Assembly: GCA_004558305.1 (NCBI GenBank)
Contig: SFDG01000073.1
Span: 1 to 11,108 of the forward strand
Reading direction: 5' to 3'
Length of the DNA: 11,108 nt
DNA from: Phocaeicola plebeius
GTDB taxonomy: Bacteria; Bacteroidota; Bacteroidia; Bacteroidales; Bacteroidaceae
Under the pieces are notes generated by a model that saw only the letters and a program-made list of their open reading frames with translations, searched no databases and was not told where the DNA came from. The position numbers and the translations under genes were made by a program. Positions 7,228 through 11,108 of the stretch are shown piece by piece. The first letter of the stretch is position 1, and each line of letters opens with the position of its first letter.

Positions 7228-7235
7228 CAAAGATA
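7228..7235 (-). promoter_or_regulatory. Promoter -7 box for argS
   Basis: TATCTTTG on the minus strand (7235-7228) is an exact match to the Bacteroidota -7 consensus. No clear TTG element is found 19-21 nt upstream. The start of transcription would be near 7221, giving a leader of about 15 nt before the ATG at 7206. Confidence 0.65.
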
Positions 7236-7276
7236 CACATAATTTGTCAATGGTGGGATATAGAGGGTTTTAATTA

Positions 7277-8500
7277 TCACACATACACCAGCGTCGAGAG
7301 GAAGTCCTCGCCGAAGCGGTCGTTCGCCACCTCCTGCAGTTGGGCGGCCGTCAGTGCCTCGATGCGGCGGAACACCTCCTCCTTCTCCTCGTACTTCCGG
7401 TAGTGGAGGAAACACTTGCCCATGTTCAGCGCATTGTTCTCGAAGTTGTCGCCGGCCACCCCTATCTGCCCGATAAGCTGCTTCTTGGCCGCCGCCAGCT
7501 GCGTCGCGGTCAGCCGTACGTCGCGCAGCCGCTTCAGCTCCTTGTGCACCAGTCCGATGCACTCGTCCGCATCCTCCGGGTCGCAGCCGAAGTAGATGCA
7601 GAACGTGCCCGTGTCCGTATAGGAAGTCAGGTTGGCCTCCACCGAATAGACCAGTCCCCGCTTCTCCCGCAAGCTCACGTTCAGGCGGCTGTTCATGCCC
7701 GGTCCGCCCAGTAGGTTGTTCAGCAGGTAGAGCGCCGTCCGCCGCTCGTCGTAGGCATCATACCCCCGTGCCCCGATCATCACGTGGCTCTGGTGCGTGT
7801 CCTTCTTCAGCGTGAGGTGCTGCGGACGATAGGCGAAAGGCGCCTGCCGCCGGTAGTCCGTCGAGGCCGACAGGGAGATGCCGGCCACCGCCTTCTCCAC
7901 CGTGCGCACCACCTTGCGGAAGTCCAGGTCGCCCAGCACGAAGAACACCATGTTCGCCGGGCGGTAATGGCGTCGCGTGAAGGCCTGCGCATCCTCGCTG
8001 CGGAAGTTGCGCAGCAGTTCCGGCCGTCCCAGGATGTTCCGTCCCAGCGGATGGCCGGGGAAGATCAGTTCCTCGAAGTCATCGAAGATCAGGTCGGCAG
8101 GGCTGTCCTCGTAGCTCTGTATCTCATCGATGATGACCTCCACCTCCTTCTCGATTTCCGGCTGGGGGAAGATGCTGTTGAACACGATGTCCGTGAGCAG
8201 CTCCACCGCCCGCGGGAAGTGCTCCTTCAGGAAGGCGCTGTAGACCACCGTCTCCTCCTTGTTGGTATAGGCGTTCAGGTCGCCGCCCACGTTCTCCATC
8301 CTGTTCAGGATGTGCCACGCCTTCCGCTTGTGCGTCCCCTTGAAGATCAGGTGCTCCACGAAGTGCGCCATCCCCTGTTCCTGCGGCTGTTCGTCGCGCG
8401 TGCCCGCATCCACCGCATAGCCACAATAGGCCACGTTGGTGGGGCAGGGAGCATGGATGATGCGCAGTCCGTTGGGGAGTGTAAAAGTACTGTATGCCAT
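7277..8500 (-). CDS. M16 family zinc metallopeptidase
   Basis: A 407-aa insulinase/mitochondrial-processing-peptidase-like zinc protease, the usual size for the single-chain bacterial form. The inverted zinc motif HxxEH is at His46-Glu49-His50 (HFVEH), with Glu126 as third ligand 76 residues later and Glu119 in the accessory position. The C-terminal half carries the typical GGPGMNSRL (265-273) followed by LREKRGLVYSV. All active-site residues are therefore present, unlike inactive partner subunits of M16 pairs. No signal peptide is visible from this start, so it is probably cytoplasmic. The ATG at 8500 (MAYSTFTLPNGL) places the first strand as in other family members; the upstream in-frame extension crosses the promoter region. 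Its physiological substrate cannot be told from the sequence. Confidence 0.93.
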   Translation of the reverse strand: MAYSTFTLPNGLRIIHAPCPTNVAYCGYAVDAGTRDEQPQEQGMAHFVEHLIFKGTHKRKAWHILNRMENVGGDLNAYTNKEETVVYSAFLKEHFPRAVELLTDIVFNSIFPQPEIEKEVEVIIDEIQSYEDSPADLIFDDFEELIFPGHPLGRNILGRPELLRNFRSEDAQAFTRRHYRPANMVFFVLGDLDFRKVVRTVEKAVAGISLSASTDYRRQAPFAYRPQHLTLKKDTHQSHVMIGARGYDAYDERRTALYLLNNLLGGPGMNSRLNVSLREKRGLVYSVEANLTSYTDTGTFCIYFGCDPEDADECIGLVHKELKRLRDVRLTATQLAAAKKQLIGQIGVAGDNFENNALNMGKCFLHYRKYEEKEEVFRRIEALTAAQLQEVANDRFGEDFLSTLVYV

Positions 8501-8531
8501 GATGATTTCGTACGAATAATCGTTTCCTGTG

Positions 8532-8539
8532 CAAAAATA
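8532..8539 (-). promoter_or_regulatory. Possible -7 box for the M16 gene
   Basis: TATTTTTG on the minus strand (8539-8532) fits TAnnTTTG and would start transcription near 8525, about 25 nt before the ATG. The nearest upstream TTG lies 23 nt away, longer than the usual 19-21. Confidence 0.4.
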
Positions 8540-8551
8540 CAACAATACTTT

Positions 8552-8582
8552 TTGTCTATCCTCAAAAAAATGCAGATATTTG
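8552..8582 (+). promoter_or_regulatory. Possible promoter for the LOG-isomerase-kinase run
   Basis: TTG (8552-8554) is followed after 20 nt by GATATTTG (8575-8582), which matches TAnnTTTG except for its first base. The start of transcription would be near 8589, 27 nt before the ATG at 8616. It overlaps the upstream part of the divergent M16 promoter region. Confidence 0.45.
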
Positions 8583-8615
8583 CAGGTATTTACGAGAACC
8601 CTTAAAACCGAAAGC

Positions 8616-9149
8616 ATGCAAAAGATAGCGATATTCTGCTCTGCCTCCGATGCCGTTGCCCCGGTCTACGCCGAAAAGGCCGCCGAGTTGGGCACCTGGC
8701 TGGGCCGTCACGGCAAGTGGCTGGTCTACGGAGGGTCGAACACAGGACTCATGGAGAAGACCGCCCGCGCCGCCAAAGAGGCCGGAGCGATGATCATGGG
8801 GGTAGTGCCCACCAAACTGGAGGAGCGGGGCAAGGTGAGCGACCTGCTCGACGTGACCTTCCGCACCGACAACCTGAGCGACCGCAAGGATGTCCTGTTG
8901 CGCGAGAGCGATATCTGCGTGGCATTGCCCGGAGGAGTGGGGACCCTTGACGAGGTCTTCACCGTCATGGCCTCCGCCACCATCGGCTACCACGACAAGA
9001 AGGTCGTATTCTATAATGTGGACGGCTTCTGGGACGACATCCTCCGCTTCCTCGACGGACTGGAGGAGAAACGCTTTGCCCATCGTCCGCTGCGCTGCCA
9101 CTACGAAGTGGCCCGTACCCTCGACGAGTTGGCCGTCTTTTTGGAATGA
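8616..9149 (+). CDS. LOG-family nucleotide 5'-monophosphate hydrolase
   Basis: A 177-aa Rossmann-fold protein of the TIGR00730/LOG group, close to the usual length. It shows YGGSNTGLM (38-46), the RK pair (Arg90-Lys91, in SDRKDVLL) and the family signature PGGVGTLDE (105-113), which bind the phosphate and ribose and supply the catalytic glutamate. Characterised members cleave cytokinin riboside 5'-monophosphates, or other nucleoside monophosphates, to free base and ribose phosphate. In gut Bacteroidales the real substrate is unknown. The ATG at 8616 starts directly at the first Rossmann strand (MQKIAIFCSAS); longer in-frame starts run back into the promoter. It is the first gene of a likely three-gene transcript, with 39 nt to the next gene. 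Confidence 0.9.
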   Translation: MQKIAIFCSASDAVAPVYAEKAAELGTWLGRHGKWLVYGGSNTGLMEKTARAAKEAGAMIMGVVPTKLEERGKVSDLLDVTFRTDNLSDRKDVLLRESDICVALPGGVGTLDEVFTVMASATIGYHDKKVVFYNVDGFWDDILRFLDGLEEKRFAHRPLRCHYEVARTLDELAVFLE

Positions 9150-9188
9150 ATAACCTTTTATCTCCCTTACAGCAAACAAGAACGAATT

Positions 9189-9791
9189 ATGGAAACATCT
9201 ATCAAAGAACTGTTGCGGCGCGAAGCGGAAGCCGTACTGAATATCCCCGTCACCCCGGCGTTCGAGCAGGCGGTCGACCTGATTGTGGAACAAGTGCACG
9301 TGCGTCGCGGCAAGCTGGTCACCAGCGGTATGGGCAAGGCCGGACAGATTGCCATGAACATCGCCACCACCTTCTGCTCCACCGGCATCCCCTCCGTGTT
9401 CCTCCATCCCAGCGAGGCCCAGCACGGCGACCTCGGCATCGTGCAGGAGAACGACCTCCTGCTGCTCATCTCCAACTCCGGCAAGACCCGCGAGATCGTG
9501 GAACTGACCGAGCTGGCCCGCCGGCTGAACCCGGACATGAAGAAGATTGTCATCACCGGCAATCCCGACAGTCCGCTGGCACAGGCCGCCGACATCTGTC
9601 TCGCCACCGGCCACCCCGACGAGGTCTGCGTATTGGGCATGACCCCCACCACCTCGACGACGGTCATGACGGTCATCGGCGACATCCTGGTGGTTGAGAC
9701 CATGAAGAAGACCCGCTTCACCATTGAGGAATACAGCAAGCGCCACCACGGCGGCTACCTCGGCGAGCGGTCGCGCGAACTGTCCAAGTAA
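9189..9791 (+). CDS. kpsF: SIS-only arabinose-5-phosphate isomerase, KpsF/KdsD type
   Basis: A 200-aa sugar isomerase (SIS) domain protein predicted to interconvert ribulose 5-phosphate and arabinose 5-phosphate, the first step towards Kdo for lipopolysaccharide or capsule. Aligned by eye to E. coli KdsD, all four active-site residues are present: Lys50 (GMGK), Glu102 (SGKTREI), Glu145 (DEVCVLG) and His186 (RHHGG). So is the PTTSTT segment (153-158). E. coli KdsD has about 328 residues with two C-terminal CBS domains; here the protein ends just after the SIS domain. The stop is clean and pfkB begins 25 nt later, so this is a natural short form rather than a truncation. A SIS-only enzyme of this kind has been characterised in Bacteroides fragilis (from memory). 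The substrate is a strong inference, not proven. Confidence 0.88.
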   Translation: METSIKELLRREAEAVLNIPVTPAFEQAVDLIVEQVHVRRGKLVTSGMGKAGQIAMNIATTFCSTGIPSVFLHPSEAQHGDLGIVQENDLLLLISNSGKTREIVELTELARRLNPDMKKIVITGNPDSPLAQAADICLATGHPDEVCVLGMTPTTSTTVMTVIGDILVVETMKKTRFTIEEYSKRHHGGYLGERSRELSK

Positions 9792-9816
9792 CCGGAAACA
9801 ACTACAAGATGCAACT

Positions 9817-10740
9817 ATGCGAAAAGTAATCGGAATCGGGGAGACCATCCTCGATATTCTCTTCCGCGACGGGCAGCCCACGGCTGCCGTACCGGGAGGT
9901 TCTGTCTATAACGCCATGATTTCCCTGGGGCGTATGGGCGCGGATGTCACGTTCATCAGCGAAACCGGCAACGACCGGGTGGGCCGGATGATCCTGTCCC
10001 ACCTGCGCGACAATGGCATCAGTACCGACAGCGTCAATGTCTTCCCCGAAGGCAAGTCGCCGGTGTCGCTGGCCTTCCTCAACGAGCACAACGATGCCGA
10101 GTATCTCTTCTACAAGGACTATCCCCGCCTGCGTCTCGACGTCACCCTGCCGCCTGTCTCGCGCGATGACATTATCATGATCGGCTCCTACTATGCCGTC
10201 ACCCCCGTGCTGCGCGACAAGGTGAAGGAGCTGCTCGACGCGGCCCGCCAGGCCGGAGCCATCATCTACTACGACGTGAACTTCCGCAGCACGCACGCCA
10301 GCGAGGCCATCAAGCTGATGCCGGCCATCCTGGAGAACTTCGAGTATGCCGACATCCTGCGGGGGTCGGCCGAGGACTTCCAGAACATGTTCCGTCAGGG
10401 CGACCCCGACATCATCTACCGCCGCCATGTGGGCTTCTACTGCCCGCAGTTCATCTGTACCGACGGCGGCGGCGACATTTGCCTGCGCACGGCCCGCCTG
10501 TCGAAGAACTATCCCATCGACCCGATTCCGACGGTCAGCACCATCGGGGCCGGCGACAACTTCAATGCAGGCGTGGTGTGGGGACTGCTGCGTTCGCGCA
10601 TCCGTCGCGACGACCTTCCCGACCTGACGGAAGCCGACTGGGACGGTATCATCCAGTGCGGCAAGGACTTCAGTGCCGAGGTCTGCCAGAGTGTCAACAA
10701 CTCCATTTCCCGCGAGTTTGCCGCCGGCTACCGGAAATGA
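9817..10740 (+). CDS. PfkB-family carbohydrate kinase
   Basis: A 307-aa ribokinase-fold kinase that transfers phosphate from ATP to a sugar or related alcohol. The N terminus has GIGETILD (6-13) and PGGSVYNA (26-33), the substrate-side signature. The C-terminal signature is TIGAGDNF, with the catalytic base Asp247 in the anion-hole motif GAGD. The length is normal for the family. The substrate cannot be assigned: fructose, ribose and other sugars are all handled by close relatives. It starts 25 nt after the isomerase stop, with no promoter between, so the two are likely cotranscribed and may act on related pentose or hexose phosphates. The ATG at 9817 places the first beta strand (MRKVIGIGE) at the terminus; the longer frame overlaps the isomerase gene. 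Confidence 0.92.
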   Translation: MRKVIGIGETILDILFRDGQPTAAVPGGSVYNAMISLGRMGADVTFISETGNDRVGRMILSHLRDNGISTDSVNVFPEGKSPVSLAFLNEHNDAEYLFYKDYPRLRLDVTLPPVSRDDIIMIGSYYAVTPVLRDKVKELLDAARQAGAIIYYDVNFRSTHASEAIKLMPAILENFEYADILRGSAEDFQNMFRQGDPDIIYRRHVGFYCPQFICTDGGGDICLRTARLSKNYPIDPIPTVSTIGAGDNFNAGVVWGLLRSRIRRDDLPDLTEADWDGIIQCGKDFSAEVCQSVNNSISREFAAGYRK

Positions 10741-10749
10741 TTCCGGGTG

Positions 10750-10768
10750 CGGTGCGGAAAAGGCACCG
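10750..10768 (+). repeat. Small hairpin after pfkB
   Basis: CGGTGC (10750-10755) pairs with GCACCG (10763-10768) over a 7-nt loop, beginning 10 nt after the pfkB stop. No T run follows. It may protect or define the 3' end of the operon transcript together with the larger hairpin just downstream. Confidence 0.5.
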
Positions 10769-10770
10769 AG

Positions 10771-10869
10771 TACAGTTGTCACAGTCGTTCCACGGCCTTT
10801 GTCACAAGCGTTCCCAGCCGGTGGAACGAGTGTGACAAAGGCTGTGGAACGGCTGTGATAAAAGCTGTA
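10771..10869 (+). repeat. Long modular hairpin repeat
   Basis: Arms 10777-10814 and 10823-10860 (38 nt each) pair around an 8-nt loop: 33 Watson-Crick pairs, three G-U pairs and one tandem A-G/G-A mismatch. TACAG (10771) and CTGTA (10864) extend the stem with small bulges. The left arm is two ~22-nt modules of the form TTGTCACA..CGTTCC..GCC, and the right arm is two inverted versions. No T run follows, so it is not a plain intrinsic terminator. It belongs to a different family from the element at 433-570 and 5251-5387. Role unknown; 3'-end processing, a protein-binding site or a BIME-like repeat are possible. Confidence 0.85.
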
Positions 10870-10915
10870 GGACAAGTTTCTATCACTCCTTCACGAAAGA
10901 CTTGCCCACGGCCTC

Positions 10916-10946
10916 TTGCAATTCTCGGAAAAAAGCGGTTTCTTTG
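10916..10946 (+). promoter_or_regulatory. Possible promoter for the last gene
   Basis: TTG (10916-10918) is followed after 20 nt by TTTCTTTG (10939-10946), one base from TAnnTTTG. Transcription would start near 10953, about 66 nt before the ATG, and the leader would hold most of the hairpin at 10950-10974. Confidence 0.35.
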
Positions 10947-10949
10947 CGA

Positions 10950-10974
10950 GAGGAAAGGACGGAACGCTTTCCTC
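10950..10974 (+). repeat. Hairpin upstream of the last gene
   Basis: GAGGAAAG (10950-10957) pairs perfectly with CTTTCCTC (10967-10974) over a 9-nt loop. There is no T run. It lies 44 nt upstream of the last gene's start, just after the possible promoter, so it could shape that mRNA's 5' end. Confidence 0.45.
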
Positions 10975-11018
10975 CCCGGCAGACGATGAATACGAAACCT
11001 ATTTAAAATATGTAGCAT

Positions 11019-11108
11019 ATGAAGTACCCGATAGGCATACAGAACTTCCCGGAAATCATCCAGGACGGTTACGTGTACGTGGACAAGACGGACCTGGTGT
11101 ACCGGCTG
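11019..11108 (+). CDS. AAA-ATPase-like/DUF1703-type protein, N-terminal fragment
   Basis: The first 30 codons of a gene cut by the window edge. The visible start, MKYPIGIQNFPEIIQDGYVY followed by VDKTDLVYRL, matches the very typical N terminus of the Bacteroidota proteins annotated 'AAA-ATPase-like domain' plus a C-terminal PD-(D/E)XK nuclease-like domain (DUF1703). These usually exist as many paralogues per genome and their function is unknown. The Walker A motif would lie beyond the edge and cannot be seen. It is separated from pfkB by 278 nt containing hairpin repeats and a possible promoter, so it is probably a separate transcription unit. Confidence 0.75.
   Translation, partial: MKYPIGIQNFPEIIQDGYVYVDKTDLVYRL

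Noticed and set aside
8562..9881. 439-codon minus-strand open frame over the LOG and isomerase genes
   Set aside because: Antisense to two genes with full catalytic motifs. Its translation resembles no family, and it crosses gene boundaries and a promoter.
9802..10875. 357-codon minus-strand open frame over pfkB and the long hairpin
   Set aside because: Antisense to the PfkB kinase with its GAGD motif, and it starts outside the palindromic repeat. No promoter or family match.

Overview
The window looks like chromosomal DNA from a fairly GC-rich member of the order Bacteroidales. Four things point there. Promoters match the Bacteroidota pattern (a TTG-like element about 20 nt before TAnnTTTG). 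Shine-Dalgarno sequences are essentially absent. The gene families are typical of the group: a tricorn-type S41 protease, a short M16 peptidase, a single-domain KpsF-type isomerase and an 'AAA-ATPase-like' protein. The spacers are full of hairpin repeats. I cannot name the genus.

Layout. Positions 1-705 hold no convincing gene: an AT-rich start with a perfect palindrome and a 15-nt tandem duplication, GC-rich spacer, copy 1 of a ~138-bp hairpin repeat, and three degenerate TGGATAAA units. mnmA (tRNA 2-thiouridylase) follows on the minus strand. It has its own promoter and a ~60-nt leader that ends in a textbook intrinsic terminator just before the coding region. Back to back with it on the plus strand is a 1068-aa exported tricorn-like S41 protease. 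Its 3' end converges on argS (minus), and the 169-bp gap is almost filled by copy 2 of the hairpin repeat. argS has its own promoter; upstream of it, also on the minus strand, is an M16 zinc peptidase. A 115-bp divergent promoter region separates the M16 gene from a plus-strand run of three closely spaced genes: a LOG-family nucleotide hydrolase, a KpsF/KdsD-type arabinose-5-phosphate isomerase and a PfkB sugar kinase. After pfkB comes a 278-bp spacer dominated by a ~99-nt hairpin built from four related ~22-nt modules. The window closes with the first 30 codons of an AAA-ATPase-like/DUF1703-type protein.

Biology. Most genes are housekeeping: tRNA thiolation, arginine charging, protein turnover, and supply of arabinose-5-phosphate for Kdo in lipopolysaccharide or capsule. 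The LOG-isomerase-kinase run probably forms one transcript. I see no CRISPR array, tRNA, rRNA, transposase or integrase. The unusual content is in the spacers (two hairpin repeat families and the mnmA leader/terminator) and in the cysteine pattern of MnmA. I do not see a complete undescribed multi-gene system.
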